Shown one piece after another: positions 8,692-16,827 of a stretch of 64,000 bases of DNA. Numbering within the stretch: position 1 is the stretch's first letter; each line of letters starts with the position of its first letter. The position numbers were made by a program, and so were the translations under genes. The notes beneath the pieces were generated by a model that was not told where the DNA came from, did not search any database, and saw only the letters and a list, made by a program, of their open reading frames with translations. The DNA is from Pseudomonas sp. B21-028 (GTDB lineage Bacteria; Pseudomonadota; Gammaproteobacteria; Pseudomonadales; Pseudomonadaceae), in NCBI RefSeq assembly GCF_024749045.1, contig NZ_CP087184.1, positions 2,418,001-2,482,000 on the forward strand, read 5' to 3'.

Positions 8692-9446
8692 ATGCCCTGA
8701 CCGTTGAAAACATCCACAAATCCTACGGTAACCATAAAGTGCTGCATGGGGTTTCATTGAGTGCCAAGCGCGGCGAAGTCATCAGCATTATTGGCTCGAG
8801 CGGTTCCGGTAAAAGTACCTTTCTGCGTTGCATCAATTTTCTCGAACAGCCTGATAGCGGCCGGGTCAGCCTGGACAATTTGTCCATTGATATTGGCGTG
8901 GGCAAACCGATCCGCCCGGATCGCCGTGCCTTGCAGGGGCTACGCACTCGGCTGGCGATGGTGTTTCAGCACTTCAATCTCTGGGCACACATGACGGTGT
9001 TGGAGAACGTCAGTATGGCGCCGGTGTATGCGCTCAATGTCAGTAAGGAAGAGGCCTGTGCCCGAGCCATTACCTATCTTGAGAAGGTGGGACTGGATGC
9101 CCGTTTCCATGACAGCTACCCGGCACACCTTTCCGGCGGTCAACAACAGCGTGTAGCGATAGCTCGTGCTTTGGCGGTCGAGCCTGAGGTCATGCTGTTC
9201 GATGAGCCGACCTCTGCCCTGGATCCGGAACTGGTCGGTGAAGTGCTCAAAATCATGCAGGAGCTCGCACAAGAGGGCCGAACCATGATTGTTGTGACGC
9301 ATGAAATGAGTTTCGCCCGGCATGCATCAACTCAAGTGGTGTTTCTGCATGGCGGCAAGATCGAAGAACAGGGCAAACCTGAGCAACTCTTCGATAACCC
9401 GCAAAGTGCACGTCTGCGCCAGTTTCTTGCGTTAGACCTCAAGTGA
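8688..9446 (+). CDS. Amino-acid ABC transporter ATP-binding protein (HisP type)
   Basis: ATPase of the polar amino-acid importer, 252 residues. Walker A is GSSGSGKSTFLRC, the Q-loop is MVFQHFNLWAHMTV, the signature is LSGGQQQRVAIARAL, Walker B is VMLFDEPTSALDPE and the switch histidine is in VVTHEMSFA. The insertion with VGKPIRPDRRAL is typical of the HisP group. It overlaps the upstream permease by 4 bp. The downstream M20 hydrolase follows after about 30 bp, so uptake and processing are made together. Confidence 0.93.
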   Translation: MNALTVENIHKSYGNHKVLHGVSLSAKRGEVISIIGSSGSGKSTFLRCINFLEQPDSGRVSLDNLSIDIGVGKPIRPDRRALQGLRTRLAMVFQHFNLWAHMTVLENVSMAPVYALNVSKEEACARAITYLEKVGLDARFHDSYPAHLSGGQQQRVAIARALAVEPEVMLFDEPTSALDPELVGEVLKIMQELAQEGRTMIVVTHEMSFARHASTQVVFLHGGKIEEQGKPEQLFDNPQSARLRQFLALDLK

Positions 9447-9475
9447 TCGATGATTCAATCGGCCGGAGAGCGGGC

Positions 9476-10687
9476 ATGAAGAACAGAGACTGGATCAAAG
9501 TGCCTGAGGCGATCTATGCCCTGAGGCGAGATATCCATCGCCATCCGGAGTTGGCCTTCAAGGAGCAACGAACCTCAGACCTGATCGCTTGCATGCTCGA
9601 GTCGTGGGGTTTGAAGGTCCATCGGGGGCTTGCGGATACTGGGGTGGTGGGTATTTTGCGATGTAGTACCAGCAACAAATCCATCGGCTTACGGGCGGAC
9701 ATGGATGCATTGCCGATCCAGGAGCTCAATCAGTTCGATCATGCCTCCGTTCATGAGGGGAAAATGCATGCCTGTGGCCACGATGGACACTGTGCAATGT
9801 TATTGGCTGCGGCGTTTGAACTCGCGCGTACCCGACGGATAGACGGCACTGCGTATTTCATTTTTCAGCCTGCTGAAGAAAGTGACGCCGGGGCCCGGCG
9901 GATGATCGAAGAGGGGCTTTTTGAGCTGTTTCCCATGGATGCGGTGTTTGGCATGCACAACTGGCCCGGCCTGGCGGCGGGGCAGTTTGCTGTTCGTCCA
10001 GGGGCGATGATGGCATCCGATACGGAGTTTCGTATCCGACTGTTGGGCAAGGGTGGACACGCCGCGTTGCCGCAGCAATGCATTGATCCTTTGCAGCCCT
10101 TGATGCACATTGCCCAAGCTTTCCAAAGCATCATCACGCGCAATTTGGACACCCAGGATCCAGCAGTCATTTCCGTCACGAACATTCATGCAGGCAGTGA
10201 TGCCAGTCTGACAGTCATTCCGGATGACGCCTGGTTGGGAGGGGCGTTCAGGGCGTTTTCCCGTGATGCCATGAGCTTGATTGAAACGCGCATGAGCGAG
10301 ATCGCCAACAGCGTCGCCGTCGCTTTCGGTTGCCGCGTGGAAACCTCGTTTAAATCTGACTACCCACCCCTGATCAATCACCCACGCGAGACAGACATCT
10401 GCATTGAGCTTCTGCGCAAACTGGTCGGTGAAGATCAAGTCATCACCGATGGCAAGCCCACCATGGCCGCCGAAGATTTTGCCCACATGCTCGAACATAA
10501 ACCGGGATGTTATGTGTTCATCGGCAACGGCGAGGGGGCTCATCGGGGCGTCGGCCATGGTGCTGGACCCTGTGTCCTGCACAATGCGAGTTTTGATTTC
10601 AACGACGATATCTTGCCAATCGGAGCAACTTACTGGGTTCGCTTGGCTGAAGCCTGGCTCACGGACGGCACCCAGAAAATACCGTAG
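9476..10687 (+). CDS. M20-family amidohydrolase (hippurate hydrolase/N-acyl-amino-acid hydrolase type)
   Basis: Di-metal amidohydrolase of the M20D group, about 403 residues. Metal-site motifs are RRDIHRHPEL (N-terminal), HACGHDGHCAML (Cys100, His102), FQPAEESDAG, GMHNWPG and, near the C-terminus, LHNASFDFND. A dimerisation insert is centred on LLGKGGHAALPQ. I chose the ATG at 9476 because GGAGAG lies 6 nt upstream; a GTG at 9443 in the same frame overlaps the ATPase gene and has no good ribosome site. In this operon it probably cleaves an N-acyl, N-carbamoyl or N-formyl amino acid formed at the end of the pathway, or deacylates the incoming substrate. Which of these is not shown by sequence. 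Confidence 0.85.
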   Translation: MKNRDWIKVPEAIYALRRDIHRHPELAFKEQRTSDLIACMLESWGLKVHRGLADTGVVGILRCSTSNKSIGLRADMDALPIQELNQFDHASVHEGKMHACGHDGHCAMLLAAAFELARTRRIDGTAYFIFQPAEESDAGARRMIEEGLFELFPMDAVFGMHNWPGLAAGQFAVRPGAMMASDTEFRIRLLGKGGHAALPQQCIDPLQPLMHIAQAFQSIITRNLDTQDPAVISVTNIHAGSDASLTVIPDDAWLGGAFRAFSRDAMSLIETRMSEIANSVAVAFGCRVETSFKSDYPPLINHPRETDICIELLRKLVGEDQVITDGKPTMAAEDFAHMLEHKPGCYVFIGNGEGAHRGVGHGAGPCVLHNASFDFNDDILPIGATYWVRLAEAWLTDGTQKIP

Positions 10688-10745
10688 AGGCCACTGTGTT
10701 GATCAACCGCGGCACGTCTGTAAACCCAATCCATTTGGAGAACCC

Positions 10746-11138
10746 ATGAAACTGGTAAAAAGTATCCGCCTGAAAGTAATGCCCGAGATTTACTCGATTT
10801 CTCGACTGGACAGCAAAGCCCCTATCCCTGCCTGGGCGGATGGTGAGGGTTTCGTCAACATCGCGCGCTCTGCCGATGAGCTGTCCATCGTTTGCCATCA
10901 AAGTCGCGTGCCTGAGGGCGTAAAAATCGATCGCGACTGGAGTTGCATGCAGTTCGTTGGCCCCTTTGCATTTGATGAGACCGGGATTGTCCTATCTGTT
11001 GTTCGCCCTTTGACCGAGGCAGGTTTTGGCGTGTTCGTGGTGTCCACCTTCGATGGCGATTTCTTGTTGCTCAAAGCAGACCGGTTCGCCGAGGGTCTGG
11101 CAGTGCTACGTGACGCCGGACATCAGATTCTGGACTGA
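10746..11138 (+). CDS. ACT-domain (CASTOR-like) small protein
   Basis: A 130-residue cytosolic protein with tandem ACT-like halves of the CASTOR/ACT_7 type. Seen are the N-terminal strand SIRLKVMPEIYSISRL, a central VCHQSRVP segment and the C-terminal LTEAGFGVFVVSTFDGDFLL with the family-typical GVFVVSTFDGD. A strong GGAG lies just before the ATG. ACT domains bind amino acids allosterically, and its place after the M20 gene suggests a sensor or accessory protein for the histidine-analogue pathway. No catalytic residues are evident. Family is confident, role is inferred. Confidence 0.75.
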   Translation: MKLVKSIRLKVMPEIYSISRLDSKAPIPAWADGEGFVNIARSADELSIVCHQSRVPEGVKIDRDWSCMQFVGPFAFDETGIVLSVVRPLTEAGFGVFVVSTFDGDFLLLKADRFAEGLAVLRDAGHQILD

Positions 11139-11164
11139 TCCCCTCTCGCATATTCCGGGCCATT

Positions 11165-11206
11165 CATGTCAGCCGAACACTCTCACATAAGTGTTCAACT
11201 GACATG
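11165..11206 (+). other. Long imperfect palindrome between ACT gene and nudC
   Basis: CATGTCAG (11165) plus GAACACT (11175) pair with AGTGTTC (11190) plus CTGACATG (11199). This gives two stem blocks separated by a 2-nt internal mismatch and an 8-nt loop. No T-run follows. It could be a processing or termination hairpin or a large operator. Confidence 0.5.
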
Positions 11207-11249
11207 AGTTGAGCTTCGTTAGCTACAACGGACCAACAGAGAACTATCC

Positions 11250-12080
11250 ATGTCGCGTCTTTGGACACCGGCTTTACTTGATCCTCAAATGGCGCTACGC
11301 CAGGTGCTCGTGCATGGCCCCGAAGGTTTTTTGGTGGGGTCGAAGGGATTGTTGTTTAGTTACGAGTGGGCCTGCACGCAAGGCCTGAAGGTTTTCGCGG
11401 AACACGGCATAGGCTTTTACGATGGCCAGCCGGTGCATCTGCTGGAAGTCAGCCACTGTGATGCTGTATCGGGTTGCTCATGGCAAGCACTGCGTCCGTT
11501 GATGTTGGAGAGCGATCTTGAGACATTCAGAATGCTTGGGTTTGCGGCTCAAATCGGTACATGGGCACGGCATCATCGTTTCTGTGGCGCTTGCGGTTCA
11601 CCGACTCAAGTGTTGGCAAATGAAAGGGCCAGTTATTGTGCTACGTGCGAACTGTATTATTACCCGAGAATTTCACCCTGCATGATCGTGTTGGTAACCC
11701 GTGGCGATGAGGTCTTGCTCGCTCGTTCGCCAGGCTTTCCCCCTGGGCTCTACAGCACACTGGCAGGTTTCGTCGAGCCCGGAGAGTCGATGGAGGAGTG
11801 CGTTATCCGTGAGATTCGAGAGGAAGTGGGGATTGAAGTCAGCAACATCAGGTATATAGCAAGCCAGTCCTGGCCCTATCCCCATTCGATGATGTTTGGT
11901 TTCCATGCCGAATATTCGACGGGTGAAATTGTTCCGCTGCCAGAGGAGATCGAGGACGCGCGCTGGTTCAATATTGGTGCCTTGCCGCAGCTTTCGTCGC
12001 AACGCTCTATTTCGCGATACCTGATCGAGCTCTACCTGGCTCGAAGGAACTCCATGGCAGATCCTGCGTTGCCAAGGTGA
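11250..12080 (+). CDS. nudC: NADH pyrophosphatase / RNA decapping Nudix hydrolase (NudC type)
   Basis: Nudix hydrolase that cleaves NAD(H) to NMN(H) and AMP and removes NAD caps from RNA. The 276-residue product has the NudC layout: an N-terminal domain, a four-Cys zinc ribbon (FCGACGS and YCATCE around 110-135), then the Nudix box GFVEPGESMEECVIREIREE continuing VGI, and the NudC-specific SQSWPYPHS. Proteobacterial NudC is usually an isolated housekeeping gene. Here it follows the histidine-analogue operon after 111 bp containing a palindrome, so it may be an additional copy serving that pathway or simply adjacent. Confidence 0.88.
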   Translation: MSRLWTPALLDPQMALRQVLVHGPEGFLVGSKGLLFSYEWACTQGLKVFAEHGIGFYDGQPVHLLEVSHCDAVSGCSWQALRPLMLESDLETFRMLGFAAQIGTWARHHRFCGACGSPTQVLANERASYCATCELYYYPRISPCMIVLVTRGDEVLLARSPGFPPGLYSTLAGFVEPGESMEECVIREIREEVGIEVSNIRYIASQSWPYPHSMMFGFHAEYSTGEIVPLPEEIEDARWFNIGALPQLSSQRSISRYLIELYLARRNSMADPALPR

Positions 12081-12641
12081 CCAGGGGAAGAAATATAACC
12101 ATGTTTACTGGCGTGGTCGGCCCCGGTGAGTCACCAAGACCCTTTTCCAGGTTTTTCAGCAGCAAAAATCGGAATGTCATCGCTGCTCTCACCGGTTGGG
12201 CCAGCAACCAACCAGCCCCTACGAATACCTAAGATGGTTCGTTAGTGCTGCCCATCACACTGCTCGGCTCCTGAGCCCTGAGTATCACAGTCATCCATCT
12301 GCGGTGTTGCTACTCCTCCTCTACCCGTTTGATTAACCGTTCATGTAGAACCAGCGAGATTTAGTCTTTGCGGCGACCGCTGCTTAGCTTTTCTTGGTGG
12401 TGTGCGCAGTCGTCCCCCCTTGAAGAGGGATTCAATCCCGTGGTTATCGAAGGGTTTTATTTGTCCGGGCGGAGCTATTGCGTTAAGCACTCAACAGCGG
12501 TTAATCTGACTAACGTCAGCTTTGTGCTAGGCATCTCCGATGGAAGGTGCTAGCTATCGAAGGCGCAATCGCGGTTTTTTCCGCGAAAACGGGCACGGGG
12601 CTGGACGCTTCTGCTCCTCTACAGTGTGAATAGGTGCAGCA
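12081..12641 (+). other. Non-coding stretch between nudC and ThDP-enzyme gene
   Basis: About 560 bp with no convincing gene. A 43-codon ORF at 12101-12232 has no recognisable product. The part nearest the ThDP gene carries the near-palindrome CTGACTAACGTCAG (12506-12519), shared with other promoters of the island, and presumably the promoter. Confidence 0.5.
12506..12519 (+). promoter_or_regulatory. Candidate operator copy 1 of the 12.6-33 kb island
   Basis: CTGACTAACGTCAG, 123 bp before the ThDP-enzyme start. It fits the consensus YTGACTWAYRTCDR found in three other promoter regions here. The local TetR protein (15653-16378) is the obvious candidate binder. Confidence 0.55.
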
Positions 12642-14198
12642 ATGACAATAAAAATGAACGGCGCTCAGTCCCTTTTACAAACACTCGTCAACTGTGATGT
12701 CGAGGTGTGTTTTGGGAATCCGGGCACCTCGGAAATGCACTTCGTGGCTGCGCTCGATTCCGTTCCGAAGATGCGCAGTATTCTTTGCCTTTTCGAGGGC
12801 GTGGCCACAGGTGCCGCTGACGGATACGGGCGTATTGCAGGAAAGCCCGCAGCCACGTTGCTGCACCTTGGCCCGGGCCTCGCGAACGGTCTGGCCAATC
12901 TCCACAATGCCCGTCGTGCCAACACTCCCATCGTTAATGTGGTGGGCGACCACGCGACCTACCACCTGCAATATGACTCGCTCTTAACCTCCGATATCGC
13001 AGGCTTCGCTCGGCCCGTGTCCTCCTGGATTCACGAGTCCAAGTCTGCCAAGACCGTCGCAGGCGATGCCGCTCGAGCCGTTCAGGCGGCGCGCTCCGTA
13101 CCGGGTGCGATCGCTACGCTGATTCTGCCGGCCGATAATGCATGGAACGAAGCCGATCATGCGGCTGATCCTCTGCCGAACGCTAACCCTGCAAGCATCT
13201 CGAGTCGTGTGGTCGAACACATAGCCTCCTTATTGGGCAACGGCAAGAAGACGGTGCTTTTGCTTCGTGGTGCAGCGCTGTATGGCGAAGGGCTGGAAGC
13301 GGCGGGGCGGGTACAGGCTGCCTGCGGCGCCCGGTTAATGTGCGACACCTTTGCGCCCCATATCGAGCTGGGCGCCGGGCGGGTTCCTGTAGAGCGCGTG
13401 CCTTACTTCGCCGAGCAGATCGTCAGCACCTTCGCGGGCGTCGAGCAATTGATTTTGGTAGGTACGCGGCCGCCGGTGTCGTTTTTTGCCTACCCCGGTA
13501 AGTCCAGCTGGTGCACGCCGGCAGAGTGCTCGATCAGTTATCTGGCGCATCCCCACGAGGATGCCGTCGAAGCGCTGCAAGCGGTAGCAGATGCGTTAAA
13601 GGCTCCAGCGCAAGCCGAGCGACGGGTTCCGCTGGTACTCGCAGGGCTCGGGTCTGGACAGTTGACGGCTCAGTCGGTCGCCCAAGCTATGGCCGAATAT
13701 ACGCCTGAAAACGCTATTTTCGCCGACGAGTCTACTACCGCCGGTTTTGCCCTCCTCAGCACGATGGCGACAGCGCGCCCTCATACCCATATTCCCCTCA
13801 CCGGGGGCTCGATCGGTTCCGGCCTGACGCTAGCGGTCGGCGCTGCCGTGGCGGCACCCGACCGTAAAGTCATCTGCCCCCATGGGGATGGCGGCGCCGC
13901 ATTCTCGATGCAGGCGCTCTGGACGATGGCGCGGGAAAATCTGGATATCACAGTAGTGATCTATGCCAATCGCTCTTATGGGATTCTCAACATCGAGTTG
14001 CAGCGGGTCGGTGCAGTAGCCTCAGGCAGTAAAGCTCTGTCGATGCTGGACCTGCATAACCCTGAGATGAATTGGGTACAGATTGCGCAGGGCCTGGGTG
14101 TCGAAGCAAGTCGCGCTACCACCGCCGAAGCGTTCAATGACCAATACCGTTCAGCCATGCGCAGTCGGGGACCCCGACTCATCGAAGCGATGATTTGA
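12642..14198 (+). CDS. Thiamine-diphosphate-dependent enzyme (benzoylformate decarboxylase/acetolactate synthase-like)
   Basis: ThDP enzyme of the IlvB/MdlC superfamily, 518 residues. The N-terminal PYR domain has CFGNPGTSEMHF and the catalytic Glu at 52 in CLFEGVATGAADGYG. The C-terminal PP domain has the cofactor motif HGDGGAAFSMQALW with the closing NRSYGILN. The length and lack of a regulatory partner fit 2-oxo-acid decarboxylases or carboligases more than anabolic acetolactate synthase. It is the first plus-strand gene of the island and has a candidate operator upstream. I infer decarboxylation of a 2-keto acid derived from the island substrate; the specific keto acid is unknown. Confidence 0.82.
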   Translation: MTIKMNGAQSLLQTLVNCDVEVCFGNPGTSEMHFVAALDSVPKMRSILCLFEGVATGAADGYGRIAGKPAATLLHLGPGLANGLANLHNARRANTPIVNVVGDHATYHLQYDSLLTSDIAGFARPVSSWIHESKSAKTVAGDAARAVQAARSVPGAIATLILPADNAWNEADHAADPLPNANPASISSRVVEHIASLLGNGKKTVLLLRGAALYGEGLEAAGRVQAACGARLMCDTFAPHIELGAGRVPVERVPYFAEQIVSTFAGVEQLILVGTRPPVSFFAYPGKSSWCTPAECSISYLAHPHEDAVEALQAVADALKAPAQAERRVPLVLAGLGSGQLTAQSVAQAMAEYTPENAIFADESTTAGFALLSTMATARPHTHIPLTGGSIGSGLTLAVGAAVAAPDRKVICPHGDGGAAFSMQALWTMARENLDITVVIYANRSYGILNIELQRVGAVASGSKALSMLDLHNPEMNWVQIAQGLGVEASRATTAEAFNDQYRSAMRSRGPRLIEAMI

Positions 14199-14235
14199 AA
14201 TCGACGTTGCGAACGGGACTAGATAGCTAAATAAA

Positions 14236-14249
14236 TCGATATAAGTCAG
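14236..14249 (-). promoter_or_regulatory. Candidate operator copy 2
   Basis: The minus strand reads CTGACTTATATCGA, matching YTGACTWAYRTCDR. It lies 55 bp before the FAD-oxidoreductase start. Confidence 0.5.
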
Positions 14250-14304
14250 ATATTGTCGAGCGCTATCGAAGTTTTTTTATTGAGTTCAGCTCAGGGGAAG
14301 CTTA

Positions 14305-15606
14305 ATGAATGACCACACCATCGTCATTGGGGCCGGTCTCGCAGGCCTTTCCGCTGCAAGCGATTTGCGGGCAGCAGGGCGTTCGGTGACTGTGTTGGAA
14401 GCCACGGCGCGCCCTGGGGGGCGCGTCGTGCTCATGACACACCACGGCGACGCGGCGGAAGCCGGCGCCCAAGGTATCCATACCGGTTATACGCGATTGC
14501 TGGAGTTGGTCGAACGCCACGGGTTGACCGCTGACCTGGTACCGCAAGCCAATCAACAAGCGTGTTACCTGGACAGATCGGGCCGCCAGGTGTATCCAGC
14601 TGGAATACTGGGCATGAGCAAGCTGTTGGGTTTGCGTGGCACCGCCGAGCTGTCCTGGTTCCTAGCGCGCTATGTGTCGATGATGAAGCGGTTTTCGCTG
14701 TATGAAACGCACCGTGACATTCCTGAGTACGACAATATTTCCATCGCCGAAGCTTTTCAGTGGGCGGGCGACGCCTTCAAGGACTATTTCCTGCACCCCG
14801 CCGCCCACGCCATGGTGGGCACTAATATAGAACACACCAATCTTTATCACTTTCTGAACTTGATCAAGTTGATATTCACGACCAAGGTGATGACGCTACG
14901 CGGTGGGAATGCCTCACTGGCGGAAAAAATCGCAGCGTCTCTTGAGGTCCGTTACGAGTGCCCGGTCGAGAAATTACTGTACGAGAAAGGGCGAGTAACT
15001 GGCGTATTGCTGACCAGCGGAGAGGTTCTCAAAGCGGCGCATGTCATCGTTGCGTGCCCGATCGACGCTGCGGCCAAACTCATGCCTGAAGCGCTCGGCG
15101 TCCAGCGGGCATTTCTAACTGACTTTCCCAATGTCCCCTTGACACTGGTGTACTTTTTTTTGAACCAGCCGCTTAACACCAAAGCGTATGTCTATATGGG
15201 GCATGGCCATCGGACGACCACGTTCAATATGGCGTTGAACCATACCGTCAAGACCCCGCATCTTGTTCCCAGCGGCAAAGGCATTGTTTCCGCCTGGCCT
15301 TGCTATCCCGATTCATTGGGGCTTGCGCAACAGAGCAACGAGGCTGTAACGGCTAAAGCGCTGGAAGATATGCAGCTCTTTTTTCCGGGCATTGCCGGTA
15401 TGGTTGATGAGGTCAAGATTCAGCGGCACCCTTGGGGGTTCGCACGACTTTCGCCCGGTACGCATGCTAAGATCCTGGGGTTCAAGCAGCAGGCCGAGCA
15501 GTTGCGCGGGGTGTCATTTGCCAGCAATGATTATGACGGTGTGCACATGGAGTCTGCTGTGCAAAGTGGTGTCAGGGCGGCTGAACGGGTGATTCGAGGT
15601 CGTTAG
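14305..15606 (+). CDS. FAD-dependent amine oxidase/phytoene-desaturase-like oxidoreductase
   Basis: Flavoprotein of the amine-oxidase superfamily, 433 residues. The N-terminal dinucleotide fold is VIGAGLAGLSAASDLRAAG with the acidic partner VLEATARPGGRV. The C-terminal FAD closure is SFASNDYDGVHMESAVQSG. A strong GGGGA precedes the ATG. Relatives oxidise amines or desaturate terpenoid or porphyrin substrates, and the middle domain does not let me choose. It lies between the ThDP enzyme and the TetR regulator and has its own candidate operator. It is likely an oxidative step on the hydrophobic substrate implied by the neighbouring envelope genes. Confidence 0.75.
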   Translation: MNDHTIVIGAGLAGLSAASDLRAAGRSVTVLEATARPGGRVVLMTHHGDAAEAGAQGIHTGYTRLLELVERHGLTADLVPQANQQACYLDRSGRQVYPAGILGMSKLLGLRGTAELSWFLARYVSMMKRFSLYETHRDIPEYDNISIAEAFQWAGDAFKDYFLHPAAHAMVGTNIEHTNLYHFLNLIKLIFTTKVMTLRGGNASLAEKIAASLEVRYECPVEKLLYEKGRVTGVLLTSGEVLKAAHVIVACPIDAAAKLMPEALGVQRAFLTDFPNVPLTLVYFFLNQPLNTKAYVYMGHGHRTTTFNMALNHTVKTPHLVPSGKGIVSAWPCYPDSLGLAQQSNEAVTAKALEDMQLFFPGIAGMVDEVKIQRHPWGFARLSPGTHAKILGFKQQAEQLRGVSFASNDYDGVHMESAVQSGVRAAERVIRGR

Positions 15607-15652
15607 CCCCCTGGCTGAACTCGCTATTTTCCTTATGAAGTGTAGACCTTAA

Positions 15653-16378
15653 GTGAAGCCGATTGATAACGAGCCAGCTAAAGCGGATGTAGCCCTGGTA
15701 AGAGAAAAGTCCTCGCAACGAAAGGGGCGCACGTCGCAAGTCGTGCGCTCAGCACGTATTCCTACGCAGGAGCGAAGTAAAAAGCGCTATCAGTCTATAT
15801 TGGATGCGACCCTGCATATACTTCAGAGTACTGATATCGAAAATATCAGTCTGCACGATATCGGTAAGGTCGCAGAGCTTCCTCCACCCTCTGTGCATTA
15901 TCTGTTTAATACGGTGACGTCTATTTTCATTGTATTGAACAAGAATTTTAATAGCTACTTGACCGAGCTTATTCTCGAGCATAGTCGAAATCAGGGCTTT
16001 GCCCATGTCAACAGTTGGCAGGAATTGACGCGGTCCGCGATGACCATTGCCAAAGAGCAGCTGAACAGTAATAGGGCAATGTCGGAAATTATGCTTGGTC
16101 CGGTGATGCATCGTTCCATGCGGCTTACAAACCTGGAAACGAATCGCTATCATGGCTCTGCGTCACTGGCGTTATTTGATCAATTTTTCGTTGTCCCGGA
16201 TGCTCCGAAACTGGCCACCTACCTGATGTATGCGGCCGAAATTGCAGACGGACTATGGGCGGGTGCCTATTCTCGTTTCGGTAAAATTGATGACGAGACG
16301 TTTGAAGAGTCGGTCAGGGCCTGCATCGCCTATTTGCGTTGTTACTTCCCGGAAAACATGCAAACGCGTAACGTGTAA
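15653..16378 (+). CDS. TetR/AcrR-family transcriptional regulator
   Basis: About 241 residues from a GTG start; no in-frame ATG keeps the N-terminus. After a basic, probably flexible tail of about 40 residues comes the TetR helix-turn-helix: RYQSILDATLHIL, then ISLHDIGKVAELPPPSVHYLF, where canonical TetR proteins have ...GVS.GTLYHYF. The C-terminal ligand domain is all-helical and not recognisable in detail. It sits in the middle of the island whose promoters share YTGACTWAYRTCDR, a 14-bp near-palindrome of suitable size for a TetR dimer. I infer it is the local repressor, induced by the catabolic substrate or an intermediate. Confidence 0.8.
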   Translation: MKPIDNEPAKADVALVREKSSQRKGRTSQVVRSARIPTQERSKKRYQSILDATLHILQSTDIENISLHDIGKVAELPPPSVHYLFNTVTSIFIVLNKNFNSYLTELILEHSRNQGFAHVNSWQELTRSAMTIAKEQLNSNRAMSEIMLGPVMHRSMRLTNLETNRYHGSASLALFDQFFVVPDAPKLATYLMYAAEIADGLWAGAYSRFGKIDDETFEESVRACIAYLRCYFPENMQTRNV

Positions 16379-16604
16379 CCGTAGTTCCCATCTCCATACC
16401 CCGGGCAGCAGGACAGCGCGCCTTTATTAGCCCGCTGATGACTGCTGTCGCGAGTGGCCTTCCGCGAGCTATTACTTCAGGCAATCCTCATCAGCGTTTT
16501 TGCTGTTCCATAGGGCAAAAAAATTGTTTGCGCACCAATCCGGTAAGCAAAGCCGTGCCTTTTTGCCTCCACCTTGGCGGTAAGGCTGTATTTTTTGATA
16601 AAAA

Positions 16605-16618
16605 CTGATATTAGTCAG
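16605..16618 (+). promoter_or_regulatory. Candidate operator copy 3
   Basis: CTGATATTAGTCAG; the reverse complement CTGACTAATATCAG fits YTGACTWAYRTCDR. It is the more perfect palindrome of the two sites before the DUF1329 gene. Confidence 0.5.
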
Positions 16619-16720
16619 CAAATTATCTTGGGTGTGACGCGCTTTTACAAATATCACCCTATATATTCGATGAATTCGGGCACGAAAGCTGCTTGATGGG
16701 AGCTGCGGCGACTGATAAAG

Positions 16721-16734
16721 TTGACTTATGTCTA
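16721..16734 (+). promoter_or_regulatory. Candidate operator copy 4
   Basis: TTGACTTATGTCTA, 94 bp before the DUF1329 start. It differs from the copy at 31346 by one base, and the identity extends into the flanks. Confidence 0.55.
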
Positions 16735-16827
16735 ATTTGTTAGGGTCGTAATGCTTTCCTACTGACCTTTTCCGCCGGTCATGCCGGTGTTGGAGGTCGC
16801 AAGCCAGTCCGCTCAGAGGATTTTACC

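Larger units (their letters stand above)
16379..16827 (+). promoter_or_regulatory. Intergenic control region upstream of DUF1329 operon
   Basis: About 450 bp without a gene. It carries two candidate operators, CTGATATTAGTCAG (16605-16618) and TTGACTTATGTCTA (16721-16734). The second sits in a 19-bp stretch (16719-16737) that is repeated with one mismatch at 31344-31362, upstream of the GMC oxidoreductase. The downstream gene starts at a GTG preceded by GAGGA. Confidence 0.55.

Noticed and set aside
12101..12232. 43-codon ORF after nudC with a GGGGAAG upstream
   Set aside because: Poor spacing to the ATG, no recognisable product, no supporting context.
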